A DNA stretch of 64,000 bases from Xanthocytophaga agilis (GTDB lineage Bacteria > Bacteroidota > Bacteroidia > Cytophagales > 172606-1). Position numbers and translations under genes: made by a program. Shown piece by piece: positions 44,852 through 53,975 of this stretch (positions are counted from its first letter, which is position 1; each line of letters begins with the position of its first letter). The stretch covers positions 372,001 to 436,000 of the forward strand of contig NZ_JASJOU010000003.1 of NCBI RefSeq assembly GCF_030068605.1, given 5' to 3'. The notes beneath the pieces are model-generated. The model was not told where the DNA came from and made no database searches. It was given only the letters and a program-made list of their open reading frames with translations.

Positions 44852-45805
44852 ATGAAAGCAATTACACTAAAAGAAACCGGAGGCATTGAAAAATTGCAGT
44901 TTGCTGAAGTCCCAACTCCAGCTATCAATAAAGATGAAGTTTTAGTACAAGTAAAAGCTATCAGTATCAATCCTGTTGATGCCTTTGTAAGACAACATCA
45001 ACAAGCACTTATTACCTATCTGCAACCTAAACCAGATGAAGACACCTTTATTCTGGGTTGGGATATATCAGGTATTGTGGTAGCAACGGGAGACCAGGTC
45101 ACTCAATTCAAAAAAGGAGATGAGGTTTTTGGAATGGTAAACTTCCCAGGACATGGAAATGCCTATGCTGAATATGTGGCTGCCCCAGCCTCCCATCTGG
45201 CATTGAAGCCACAAACTATCAACCATGCAGAAGCGGCAGCCGCTACATTGGCAGCATTAACCGCCTGGCAAGCACTGATGACTTATGCAAAGGTAAAAAA
45301 AGGTGATAAGGTATTGATCCATGCTGCAGCTGGTGGAGTGGGACATTATGCTGTTCAGATTGCCAAACACTTTGGAGCTTATGTAATCGGAACTGCCTCT
45401 ACTCCTAACAAAGAATTTGTACTAAGTTTGGGAGCAGACGAGTTTATTGACTACACACAGGAAAAGTTTGAAGACCGGGTACAGTATGCTGACGTAGTTA
45501 TTGACTCTATTTATGGGGATCATGTACTACGATCGCTGGACACAGTTAAAAAGGGAGGTAGAGTAATTACGCTTCTTACTTTTTTTGAAGGGTCTATTGC
45601 AGACAAGGCCAAAGCAAAAGAAGTATTTACTCATCGATTGGGAGTTGTATCAAACGGAGATGATATGCAACAGATAGCCACTCTACTTGCATCAGCGGCA
45701 TTGAAATCACACATTTCACACAATTATGCGTTTCAGGAACTCCCCAAAGCTCATCAGCAAATCTCTACAGGAAAAACTCAGGGTAAGATTGTTGTAAGCT
45801 TATAG
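44852..45805 (+). CDS. NAD(P)H-dependent quinone-oxidoreductase-like MDR enzyme
   Basis: 317 residues, medium-chain dehydrogenase/reductase fold. The GroES-like domain has GWDISGIVVATGDQVTQFKK; the Rossmann domain has HAAAGGVGHYAVQIAKHFGA (AxxGGVG cofactor motif, about 155-170). Zinc-ligand motifs of alcohol dehydrogenases are absent, placing it with quinone oxidoreductases and enoyl reductases that reduce reactive carbonyls or quinones. The divergent AraC regulator next door is its likely controller. Confidence 0.92.
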   Translation: MKAITLKETGGIEKLQFAEVPTPAINKDEVLVQVKAISINPVDAFVRQHQQALITYLQPKPDEDTFILGWDISGIVVATGDQVTQFKKGDEVFGMVNFPGHGNAYAEYVAAPASHLALKPQTINHAEAAAATLAALTAWQALMTYAKVKKGDKVLIHAAAGGVGHYAVQIAKHFGAYVIGTASTPNKEFVLSLGADEFIDYTQEKFEDRVQYADVVIDSIYGDHVLRSLDTVKKGGRVITLLTFFEGSIADKAKAKEVFTHRLGVVSNGDDMQQIATLLASAALKSHISHNYAFQELPKAHQQISTGKTQGKIVVSL

Positions 45806-45842
45806 TAGTTTAGGATCTCTCAAATGCTGTAACGCATCTAAC

Positions 45843-45879
45843 AATGAAAAGAGGTGGATAGTATCCACCTCTTTTCATT
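45843..45879. terminator. bidirectional terminator (18-bp near-palindrome)
   Basis: Perfect 18-bp arms (45843-45860 and 45862-45879) around a single central base, A-rich on one side and T-rich on the other, lie between convergent genes ending at 45805 and 45929. Confidence 0.82.
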
Positions 45880-45928
45880 ACTCATTCCAACTAAATACAC
45901 AAGGCATATTTTTCACTTCGTTATGTTT

Positions 45929-47605
45929 CTAGCGTAATGAGACTACTCCTAGGGCAGCTATCTTTTTTGCTTCTGACTCTGATGGTTTCCAGTTAGTACC
46001 AAAATATCCTTCTGCTACTACATTTCGTACAGAGTCTTTGAATAAAATAAAATCCTTAAAATCACCCAGGACACGTTGTGCGGGAGGTAAAAACGGATAT
46101 CCTTCAGGTTTTAGTCCAGTCCACCAGGGCAATCCGGAGTTAACAGCTACATAGTGTTTATCAACTGGAAAAACATAAAATAATCCATGATCTTTGGCAG
46201 CAGTTGCGTTCAACTGCAAGGGTAAACGATCACTATACTTTTCAATCAGCAGATTGGTTTCCTTAGTTCCAAACAAAATCAGATTTGAACTTTCCAAATC
46301 ACTGGGACGAACTTCTTTATCTGATAAGACACGTGGAAAGAACATAATTCTTCCCAAAAATTCACCCCGATAGGTAGACCAGTTTGCTGCCTGTAAAGCG
46401 ATATCCTGTCGTGCTTTCAATTCTTCAGGTGTGGGATTTCCACCAGTACCATATATATAGATATGTCGGGCAGCAAAAGCTTCACTCAACGGACCTTCTT
46501 CACCTTGCTTCTTTGCACTTGCCACAGGTGTAGGCACAACACTCCATTTACCATTTTGCAGTTGCAAAGAGATAAACTCTGATGATAAGGCAGGTACTTT
46601 TATTTTTTTGTCATTAATAGTAATAGCTAATGGCTTGCCAGCTTTTACAAATTTAGGATGACCTGTCAATGTAAGAGTGAAAGCATCCAATGCAGATGTT
46701 TTAATCATCAACTCATTTGGTGCTGTAAACCTAGCATCAATACTAGCCAGTGTTCCCGGAGTAAACTGATCCAGTCGCACCCAATACGCACGATTGTATT
46801 TATACTGTCTGGTAGCAAAACGAACCTGGCCTGGAAAACGATTGCGTTTAAACTGATCAAACCAGCCAAAAATAAACTCATCCTTATATGCTCCAACCCA
46901 GCTATCGTGTTGGACACCCGGAAACTCTTTGTATTCCACTTTTGTACCCAGTTCAGTTAACTTTTTTACCCAGTCACGAGTTCCTGCTACTGGCACTACC
47001 GGATCAGCATCTCCATGAAAGAAATGGACTGGAAAGTTCAGCGCATTCATAGCTAAATCTTGCGTTCCTTTGGGTGGTGCAGGACAAACCGGAGCAATCG
47101 CAGCCCAGATATCCGGACGACTAAGTCCTATCCAAAGTGTTCCTCCTCCTCCCATAGACAAACCTGTAAGATAAACACGGTCTTCATCAATGCTGAATCT
47201 TTTCTTTGCATCTGCCAGAACATCATACACATCATTTTCAGGAATGCCCTGATATCCTGCAGTACCTCTTGCGTAAGGTGATACTACGATATACTCAACA
47301 TCTTTCCATTCCGGAAAAGAAAGGCTTGCTTCTACATCTGTCTCACCAGGCGCATTACTTTTTCCAAATACTCTACGTAATTCAAGACGGTGATTCGATC
47401 CGGCGCCATGTAGCATCACTACCAAAGGATATTTCTTTTGCGGATTGTAATTCTTAGGCAGATACAATCCATAAGGTTGTTCTGTGTCATCCGCATTAGA
47501 GAAGAATGTTAACACCTGAGGGCCAGACGGTAGTGTTTGTGCATATGTACCTCGTATGATTAACAAGCTAAGGATAATAAGAGAAAGCGTACGGCTAGAA
47601 GTCAT
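45929..47605 (-). CDS. secreted alpha/beta-hydrolase (prolyl-oligopeptidase/esterase-like)
   Basis: 558 residues with a signal peptide ending GTYAQ. The hydrolase domain (about 30-260) has oxyanion segment VVMLHGAGSNH, nucleophile Ser150 in GLSMGGGG, an Asp near residues 199-201 in HGDADPVVPV and His233 in PGVQHDSW, a full catalytic triad. A C-terminal beta-rich region of about 300 residues is less clear and may bind substrate. It resembles feruloyl/acetyl-xylan-type esterases and prolyl oligopeptidases. The stop-to-start distance from the carboxylesterase at 47664 is 58 bases, so both are probably in one transcript. Confidence 0.87.
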   Translation of the reverse strand: MTSSRTLSLIILSLLIIRGTYAQTLPSGPQVLTFFSNADDTEQPYGLYLPKNYNPQKKYPLVVMLHGAGSNHRLELRRVFGKSNAPGETDVEASLSFPEWKDVEYIVVSPYARGTAGYQGIPENDVYDVLADAKKRFSIDEDRVYLTGLSMGGGGTLWIGLSRPDIWAAIAPVCPAPPKGTQDLAMNALNFPVHFFHGDADPVVPVAGTRDWVKKLTELGTKVEYKEFPGVQHDSWVGAYKDEFIFGWFDQFKRNRFPGQVRFATRQYKYNRAYWVRLDQFTPGTLASIDARFTAPNELMIKTSALDAFTLTLTGHPKFVKAGKPLAITINDKKIKVPALSSEFISLQLQNGKWSVVPTPVASAKKQGEEGPLSEAFAARHIYIYGTGGNPTPEELKARQDIALQAANWSTYRGEFLGRIMFFPRVLSDKEVRPSDLESSNLILFGTKETNLLIEKYSDRLPLQLNATAAKDHGLFYVFPVDKHYVAVNSGLPWWTGLKPEGYPFLPPAQRVLGDFKDFILFKDSVRNVVAEGYFGTNWKPSESEAKKIAALGVVSLR

Positions 47606-47663
47606 ATACGAATTTATGAATAAAGAATTACGTCTATAAAATATATATCCTGACTAAATTATT

Positions 47664-49217
47664 CTATCTCTGTAAGGAAGTCTGGTACATATCCCAGAAC
47701 TCAAACTGAGTACGGGAAGGCAATTCACGCACTTTGCCTGTGTCAGACAGCTCCATTACTTGTTTGGAATCAGTAGTAAAGGCAGGCCAGATAGGTAACC
47801 CTTTTCCGTTTGGATCACCTGTTGCAGCGAAGTTTACCCAATAAGAGGACATTACATCTTCCAGCTTTCGGTCTGATTCTCTCCATGGACGATCCCATTT
47901 ATGAAGAGTATGTAGGGCATACGAAATTTCAGCAGAATGGAAAGCACCATAAGATATGCCATCAGCCTTATTAGGAGGGACCTGACTGAAATAATAGAGA
48001 AAGGTTTTATTTTTACCTGATTTTGATTGTAGACTGGCCCAGGTGTAGTTTTGCCAGCCAAATACCTGATCTCTTGCAAGTTCAAACTGAGATTGTTTGG
48101 CTTCTTCATCTGTATTCCCAGGATAGGCTTTCAAAAAATCAGTTGTTTTACGGCCGTATTTCTTTTCGGCATCTTCTCTATAAGCCGTAGCACTTAATGG
48201 ATTAGGGGAAGCAAATCCATCGCCGGCATTCCAGCCTGTTAATACTGGTACATCATTTTGTTTACCTGCAGCAAATGTTGTATAAATTGCAGGCAATACA
48301 TAATTATCAATAACAGGCCGAAACATTCCTCCTGCTTTTATAAGTTCTTCTGCTGACCTGGCACGTAGTTCTGCGATGGAAGCAGTTCCCATCTTTTGTG
48401 CCAGCTCTAGTCCATTTTTTTCTCCATCCTCCAACTTTTGCCCAGCAGTATTCCCATTAAACATCCCTCCACTCTCAGCAATTACTCGATGAAATAACCC
48501 TTTAGCCAAAGGAGAAGCCATCAAAGCATTAACACTAAATGCTCCGGCAGATTGTCCCGCTATAGTAACCAGATTGGGATTTCCTCCGAATCCAGCTATG
48601 TTTTCTTTTACCCATCGAAGAGCCGCAATCTGATCTAACAAACCGTAGTTTCCAGATACCTGATGGGCAGATTCTTTGGTAAGTTCTGGATGAGCCAAAA
48701 AGCCTAATACCCCCAAACGATAATTTATTGTAACAAATACAACTCCTTTTCCTGCTATCTCTTCACCATCATAAATAGGAACAGAGCCGGAGCCACTCAC
48801 AAATGCACCTCCATGAATCCATACTATTACTGGCAACTTTTCATTTCCGGATTTAGCGGGAGTCCACACATTCAGATACAGACAATCTTCATTCAAGGGT
48901 TCAGCAGGTGCCAGAAACTCCTGTGTATACATCATAAAAGGAACAGGTTTGGTCTGCATAGCACTTGCAGAAAAAGTATCACACTTGCGGATTCCTTTCC
49001 AGGGTATAACAGGCTGCGGCTCTTTCCATCGTAAATTTCCTACCGGAGGTGCAGCAAAAGGAATACCTTTAAACATGTGTATATATCCCTTCTGATTCTT
49101 TGTCCCTGAAATCTTCCCATCTTTTAGTGTAATAGTTGCTAGTTTAGATGTTTGTCCATATGTAACCAAACTCACAAATATGAAGAGATATAGCAGGTGT
49201 TTTGTACAGATTATCAT
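47664..49217 (-). CDS. secreted type-B carboxylesterase
   Basis: 517 residues with a signal peptide (LLYLFIFVSLVTYGQ). The carboxylesterase signatures are intact: FKGIPFAAPPVGNLRW (about 49-64), EDCLYLNVWTP (110-120), oxyanion hole HGGAF (135-139), GQSAGAFS with nucleophile Ser223, and the C-terminal His in GAFHSAEISYALH. It probably hydrolyses ester bonds of plant- or glycan-linked acyl groups in the periplasm or outside. It leads an esterase pair with 45929 and is divergent from the Nudix regulator at 49444. Confidence 0.94.
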   Translation of the reverse strand: MIICTKHLLYLFIFVSLVTYGQTSKLATITLKDGKISGTKNQKGYIHMFKGIPFAAPPVGNLRWKEPQPVIPWKGIRKCDTFSASAMQTKPVPFMMYTQEFLAPAEPLNEDCLYLNVWTPAKSGNEKLPVIVWIHGGAFVSGSGSVPIYDGEEIAGKGVVFVTINYRLGVLGFLAHPELTKESAHQVSGNYGLLDQIAALRWVKENIAGFGGNPNLVTIAGQSAGAFSVNALMASPLAKGLFHRVIAESGGMFNGNTAGQKLEDGEKNGLELAQKMGTASIAELRARSAEELIKAGGMFRPVIDNYVLPAIYTTFAAGKQNDVPVLTGWNAGDGFASPNPLSATAYREDAEKKYGRKTTDFLKAYPGNTDEEAKQSQFELARDQVFGWQNYTWASLQSKSGKNKTFLYYFSQVPPNKADGISYGAFHSAEISYALHTLHKWDRPWRESDRKLEDVMSSYWVNFAATGDPNGKGLPIWPAFTTDSKQVMELSDTGKVRELPSRTQFEFWDMYQTSLQR

Positions 49218-49443
49218 AGAGAAGGCATTTGTTTATTAGTCGATTCTACCTGTTCATTATTATGAAATTCTATGCTAATTTATAAGGGTTAACAGCCTAT
49301 TTGCAAGATCAATAACGAAACTAACACTGGTACTTTTTTTATATTATCTTGCATTATGTTACAACAACGCAATGACAGGCTTTTTCATATGAAAAACAAA
49401 TACCAAAAGAATTTATTTTCTTTACATATCGATTCCCGATGCT

Positions 49444-50220
49444 ATGAGTGAACAAAAACAATCTCTGATGAATTTGTTAGAAACAGGAGCCACCTACTAT
49501 TTAAGCCATATTTCTCTCGACTGTGTTGTATTTGGATTTCATGAAAACCAGCTCAAAGTACTGCTTCTGAAAATGAAAGATAGAGATAAGTGGGGTTTAC
49601 CGGGTGGATTTGTGCGTAAAGAAGAATCCGTAGAACTAGCAGCAAATCGCGTTCTAAAAGAAAGAACAGGACTAGACAATATCTTCTTACAACAATTTCA
49701 TGTATTCAGCGATCCTGATAGGTCAAATAACAAAGACTTAATTGAGTCAGCAAGGAAAACAGGCATTGAAGTAACAGAGGATAATTGGTTTGCTCAACGG
49801 TTTATAAGTATAGGATTTTATGCACTCGTAGAATTTTCGCAAGTAAAACCTACTGCTGATGCAATCTCCGATGACTGCACCTGGTGGGATTTACAGGAGA
49901 TCAAATCGTTGATGCTGGATCATAACCTGATTTTAAACAAAGCACTCGAAACCCTGCGACTACATTTGAATTATCAACCCATTGGTTATACGCTGCTTCC
50001 TGACAAATTCACCATGCCAGAATTACAGAAGCTCTATGAAACTATTCTGGGCAAAAAGCTAGACAGAAGAAACTTTCAGCGAAAAATAACCGGATATGGC
50101 ATACTCAAACGATGGGAAGAACGTAGAAGTGGTGTAGCACACAAAGCCCCTTATTTTTACAGCTTCGATACAGAAAAATACAAACAAGCTTTGCAAGAAG
50201 GACTTGACGGAGGTTGGTGA
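49444..50220 (+). CDS. Nudix-domain transcriptional regulator (NrtR/AraR-like)
   Basis: 258 residues. An N-terminal Nudix domain (about 18-155) has GLPGGFVRKEESVELAANRV followed by LKERTGL. Compared with the Nudix box, the REU and EE residues are altered (RVL, ER), so metal-dependent hydrolysis is doubtful. The C-terminal part (about 175-255: LLPDKFTMPELQKLYETILG, DRRNFQRKI) is the winged-helix domain of NrtR/AraR regulators, where a Nudix domain senses an ADP-ribose- or sugar-type ligand. It is divergent from the esterase pair and upstream of the sulfatase, so it could control either. Confidence 0.88.
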   Translation: MSEQKQSLMNLLETGATYYLSHISLDCVVFGFHENQLKVLLLKMKDRDKWGLPGGFVRKEESVELAANRVLKERTGLDNIFLQQFHVFSDPDRSNNKDLIESARKTGIEVTEDNWFAQRFISIGFYALVEFSQVKPTADAISDDCTWWDLQEIKSLMLDHNLILNKALETLRLHLNYQPIGYTLLPDKFTMPELQKLYETILGKKLDRRNFQRKITGYGILKRWEERRSGVAHKAPYFYSFDTEKYKQALQEGLDGGW

Positions 50221-50224
50221 GCAC

Positions 50225-50262
50225 AGGATCACACTATTTATCTGAATAAATAATGTGATCCT
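50225..50262. terminator. probable bidirectional terminator
   Basis: A 17-bp inverted repeat with one mismatch (arms about 50225-50241 and 50246-50262) lies between convergent genes ending at 50220 and 50276. T-tracts are short, so efficiency is uncertain. Confidence 0.6.
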
Positions 50263-50275
50263 CCAATGTCTTTAA

Positions 50276-50446
50276 TTATGGATTAGATCTACGAGTAAAG
50301 AGATAAATGACAACACCAATAACTAAGGCTACCAATATAATTCCAGTCCAGAAACCTGCTTTAAAGATTCCTCCAATTACAGAGCAACTGCTCATAAACA
50401 ATACAAAGGCAAACACCCAAACAATATTCCATCCAAACAATTTCAT
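50276..50446 (-). CDS. small lipoprotein-like membrane peptide
   Basis: 56 residues read on the minus strand. The N-terminal MKLFGWNIVWVFAFVLFMSS leads to SSCSVIGGIFKAGFWTGI, a lipobox-like Cys followed by one more membrane helix (IILVALVIGVVIYLF) and a short basic tail. The motif C-x-V-x-G-G-I-F-K-A-G-x-W-T-G is well conserved in tiny Bacteroidota proteins that databases often mislabel as phosphatidate cytidylyltransferase. At 56 residues it cannot be that enzyme. It has its own convergent terminator at 50225. Confidence 0.8.
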   Translation of the reverse strand: MKLFGWNIVWVFAFVLFMSSCSVIGGIFKAGFWTGIILVALVIGVVIYLFTRRSNP

Positions 50447-50910
50447 AAATATATTGAGTTAGAGTAAATGAATTACATGATCAGAATCAATAGGATAAAA
50501 TGTCATGCCAGCAAATGAAAATAGGAAGTTGTTTACTACAACCGAATAAGTAAAACTATCACTAGTTTTCAGAAGAGTTTTAAAATTTGTACCTATTTCA
50601 GTCTAATCCCTGTTATTAATCGTATATAAGATGGATATACGATTAATAACAGGGATTTATTCTTTGTGATTATTGTATACGTTACAGAAAACAAATAAAA
50701 TGCTTGGAATTTTAGTAAAATTCAAAAATATTTGTCTATAGAATTAGTATAGATATTATAAGCTTTGATTTATATACCACCGCTAAATCAGAGACATGAC
50801 TCAGTACAGACAACTCTGTATGTCATTAAAAGCTTTCTGAGTCGAAACATTTATAGCAAGCAACCTCATCTGTAACAAATTCATTTACTTCTTTTTAGAC
50901 CAAACTTTAT
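50447..50910. other. intergenic region with long inverted repeat
   Basis: 464 bases between the small lipoprotein and the sulfatase gene, divergent. Besides the 23-bp inverted repeat at 50605-50657 it is plain AT-rich DNA. No clear promoter pair, tRNA or other RNA gene was recognised. Confidence 0.4.
50605..50657. repeat. 23-bp perfect inverted repeat
   Basis: Arms 50605-50627 and 50635-50657 are perfectly complementary with a 7-base loop. It lies between divergent genes, about 160 bases from one start and about 250 from the other, where no gene end is expected. It could end an unseen small RNA or be a regulatory or mobile repeat. Confidence 0.75.
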
Positions 50911-52347
50911 ATGAGTTCACGAATCATTCTGACCTCTTCTTATACCAGTATAGCTTTGTTTTTCACAGGTATTTTTCTTTCAGTATATAAAGAAAAGCCT
51001 AAAACTAACGTATCAGAAAATGTTGTAAAAGCTGCTCAACCCAATATTGTCCTCATACTGGCAGATGATCTGGGGTATGGAGACATAGGGACTTATGGAG
51101 CTACAGATGTTCGCACTCCACATATTGACCAGTTAGCTACTCAGGGGATTAAATTTACTTCATTCTATACACCTTCACCGGTATGTTCTCCCACACGGGC
51201 AGGTTTGCTTACAGGTCGTTATCCCTGTCGCATGGGGATTGATGGGGTATTTTTCCCAGAAAGTTATACAGGCATTCCAGCTTCGGAGGTTACCATTGCT
51301 GAGGCTCTGAAACAAAAAGGATATTCAACAGGAATAGTTGGAAAATGGCACTTAGGGCATCACCGTCAGTTCTTGCCTTTACAGAATGGCTTTGATTATT
51401 ATTTTGGTATTCCGTATAGCAATGATATGCAGGGAGTAGTATACCTGAGAAACAATGATGTAGCTGAATTTAAAGTTGATCAGCATTTGACAACAAAAAC
51501 GTATACCCAGGAAGCAATTCAATTCATTGAAAAGAATAAATCCAAACCGTTCTTTTTGTATCTGGCTCACAGTATGCCTCATGTGCCTCTATATGCTTCT
51601 ACTGAATTTAGTGGGAAGTCGAAACGAGGTCTGTATGGAGATGTGATTGAAGAACTGGACTGGAGTGTTGGAGAAGTTGTAAAAACTTTGAAGAAAAACA
51701 ATCTGGATCAGAACACGCTGGTAATCTTTACGAGTGACAATGGACCATGGCTAGCTTTTGATACAGATGGAGGTTCGCCCGGTGTTTTACGAGAGGGAAA
51801 GCAAACAACCTTTGAGGGAGGACAACGTGTTCCTTTTGTAGCATATTATCCTTCATTGATCAAAGCCGGACAGGTTAATGATCAGCTTGCCACTATGTTT
51901 GACCTCTTTCCTACCTTTTTAAGCCTGGCCGGCTCACCAGATTATAAGTCATCTAATCCGCTACCACTAGATGGAGAGGACATTACTGCTGTACTGGCAG
52001 GTAAAGCAAATCGCAAAGGGAACGAATTTCTCTATTATTACAATGGTCAGATACAAGCTTACAGAAAAGGAGACTGGAAGATAAAATTTCCTTACAAAGG
52101 AAATAAAGGGATTCAGGGTGTAAGAGATGTAGCCCCACATGATACGCTGCTCTTTAATCTGAAAGAAGATATTGGAGAGAAAGCAGATCAGTTTAAAGCA
52201 CATCCTGAAAAAATAGCCGATTTGCTCAAATCTTTCTCAGAATATAAATCCAAAGTTAGAGCAGTTCCTACCCTTGTCCAGCGAATGCCAGCAGATGACA
52301 GTCATGTGATACGTTATAAACAACGTAAGGGCCTTGCAACAAACTAA
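50911..52347 (+). CDS. arylsulfatase-family sulfatase
   Basis: 478 residues; the N-terminus (SYTSIALFFTGIFLSVY) is a signal peptide or anchor. Metal-binding Asp52/Asp53 lie in ILADDLGYGD. The modification motif CSPTRAGLLTGR carries Cys92, which must be converted to formylglycine. KWHLGHH and TSDNGPW supply further active-site residues. It hydrolyses sulfate esters, probably of polysaccharides, in the periplasm. No anaerobic maturase or formylglycine-generating gene is adjacent. A terminator at 52517 is 170 bases downstream. Confidence 0.93.
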   Translation: MSSRIILTSSYTSIALFFTGIFLSVYKEKPKTNVSENVVKAAQPNIVLILADDLGYGDIGTYGATDVRTPHIDQLATQGIKFTSFYTPSPVCSPTRAGLLTGRYPCRMGIDGVFFPESYTGIPASEVTIAEALKQKGYSTGIVGKWHLGHHRQFLPLQNGFDYYFGIPYSNDMQGVVYLRNNDVAEFKVDQHLTTKTYTQEAIQFIEKNKSKPFFLYLAHSMPHVPLYASTEFSGKSKRGLYGDVIEELDWSVGEVVKTLKKNNLDQNTLVIFTSDNGPWLAFDTDGGSPGVLREGKQTTFEGGQRVPFVAYYPSLIKAGQVNDQLATMFDLFPTFLSLAGSPDYKSSNPLPLDGEDITAVLAGKANRKGNEFLYYYNGQIQAYRKGDWKIKFPYKGNKGIQGVRDVAPHDTLLFNLKEDIGEKADQFKAHPEKIADLLKSFSEYKSKVRAVPTLVQRMPADDSHVIRYKQRKGLATN

Positions 52348-52516
52348 TATATACTTAGTGACTCTCTAACAGATTTGACATAAAACGTTTAGACCAATTA
52401 ACAGGATAAAGCATAATCAAAAAACTGTCTTTTCATCCTTTCATAATTAACTTCAAAATAAAATTATATTGGCAGTAATAGCCTGAGAAAAAAATATGGA
52501 AATCACTAAGTTTAAG

Positions 52517-52544
52517 ACAGGGATGCAACAACATCCCTGTTTTG
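52517..52544 (+). terminator. rho-independent terminator
   Basis: A perfect 9-bp inverted repeat (arms 52517-52525 and 52532-52540) is followed by TTTTG. It is likely the end of the sulfatase transcript although it lies 170 bases past the stop. Confidence 0.65.
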
Positions 52545-52575
52545 CTTATTTCTATGTATTAATTCATTTGTATCA

Positions 52576-53910
52576 ATGCCCAAACCGCTTAATTCACTAT
52601 CTTATCCCTCATTTCGCGAAGCTTTTCTGTTCTGGCTCAAACTTGGCTTTATCAGCTTTGGTGGACCAGTAGGGCAAATCGCCATCATGCATAACTTTGT
52701 TGTAACGCAGAAGAAATGGATTTCAGAAGGCCGATTTTTACATGCACTCAACTACTGTATGTTATTGCCTGGCCCTGAAGCTCAGCAACTGGCAACCTAT
52801 ATTGGCTGGTTGCTTCATGGAACACGGGGTGGACTAGTAGCAGGGATTTTGTTTGTCCTTCCATCTGTCTTTTTTCTGTTAGGACTTAGCATCTTATATG
52901 TTGTCTATGGTACTATCCCTTGGGTTTATGCTCTTTTTTATGGATTGAAGCCTGCAGTAATAGCTATCATAGTAGTTGCCCTTGTTAAAATTGCTCACAA
53001 ATCACTATTAGGACCGTTATATTATGCTATAGCTATTTGCAGCTTTATTTGTATATTTTTTCTTATTATCTCCTTCCCCTATCTCATTCTTATTGCAATA
53101 CTGATAGCATGGATATGCCAGAGATGGTTTCCATATCTCCTGAAGTCTTATCAGGACGAGATTCATCTGGATATAGAAGAGGATCAATATTTGATCAATC
53201 AAAATACAACTCCAACTGTTACTTCTTTTCGCGTTAAGCATTTTTTATCTCAGGCACTAACTGGTATATTCTTATGGGGGTTGCCAATGATTATTCTCTA
53301 TTACACAAGTGAAGATTTTCCTTTCTATTGGCAGATAGCTGTATTTTTTACGAAGGCAGCATTAATCACATTCGGGGGTGCCTATGCTGTACTTCCCTAT
53401 GTAGCACAAATCACAGTTGAACAGTTCCACTGGTTATCTGGTAACCAGATGATTGATGGACTTGCCCTAGGAGAAACAACTCCAGGACCTTTGATCATGG
53501 TTTTATCATTTGTGGGTTTTCTGGCTGGATATAATCATTCTGATGGATCTTTGCTTACAGCTACCAATGGGTTAGTATTAACCACTTATTACACTTTCCT
53601 ACCCTGTTTCTTATTCATACTTATAGGAGCCCCACTAGTAGAAAAAACACGTCAAAATCCCAAAGTCAAATCTATGTTGGCATTGGTCACCGCAGCAGTG
53701 GTAGGTGTCATCTTAAATCTAACTCTCACATTTTCTCAATCTGTCATCTTCCCGGAGGGATTCAAGATCTCAGTTATCAATTGGTTTGCCTTGGGTTGGG
53801 CTATTTTGTCATTTGTAGTATTATCCAAAAAACTATTGGGAATGATTTCCTGGATTGGTATCAGCGCCCTGGCAGGCTTAGTACTTTATCTGAGTGGACT
53901 TATAAGATGA
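52576..53910 (+). CDS. chrA: chromate transporter family (ChrA) membrane protein
   Basis: 444 residues with about 11-12 membrane helices. Both halves carry the CHR signature: FGGPVGQIAIMH and LPGPEAQQLATYIGW in the first, FGGAYAVLPYVAQ and GETTPGPLIMVLSFVGFLAGY in the second. This is the long-chain two-domain form. ChrA exports chromate and may handle related oxyanions such as sulfate. It follows the sulfatase, but with a terminator between them, so a functional link is uncertain. Confidence 0.95.
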   Translation: MPKPLNSLSYPSFREAFLFWLKLGFISFGGPVGQIAIMHNFVVTQKKWISEGRFLHALNYCMLLPGPEAQQLATYIGWLLHGTRGGLVAGILFVLPSVFFLLGLSILYVVYGTIPWVYALFYGLKPAVIAIIVVALVKIAHKSLLGPLYYAIAICSFICIFFLIISFPYLILIAILIAWICQRWFPYLLKSYQDEIHLDIEEDQYLINQNTTPTVTSFRVKHFLSQALTGIFLWGLPMIILYYTSEDFPFYWQIAVFFTKAALITFGGAYAVLPYVAQITVEQFHWLSGNQMIDGLALGETTPGPLIMVLSFVGFLAGYNHSDGSLLTATNGLVLTTYYTFLPCFLFILIGAPLVEKTRQNPKVKSMLALVTAAVVGVILNLTLTFSQSVIFPEGFKISVINWFALGWAILSFVVLSKKLLGMISWIGISALAGLVLYLSGLIR

Positions 53911-53922
53911 TATAATCTATAA

Positions 53923-53963
53923 ATCAAAAACAGCTACCTGATGGACAAGCAGCTGTTTTTGAT
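53923..53963. terminator. bidirectional terminator
   Basis: A perfect 13-bp inverted repeat (arms 53923-53935 and 53951-53963), A-rich on the left and T-rich on the right, lies between convergent genes ending at 53910 and 53976. Confidence 0.88.
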
Positions 53964-53975
53964 TAGAATCTGGTA

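Noticed and set aside
52348-52575. Sulfatase and chromate transporter as one operon
   Set aside because: A terminator-like hairpin lies at 52517-52544 and the gap is 228 bases, so co-transcription is doubtful.
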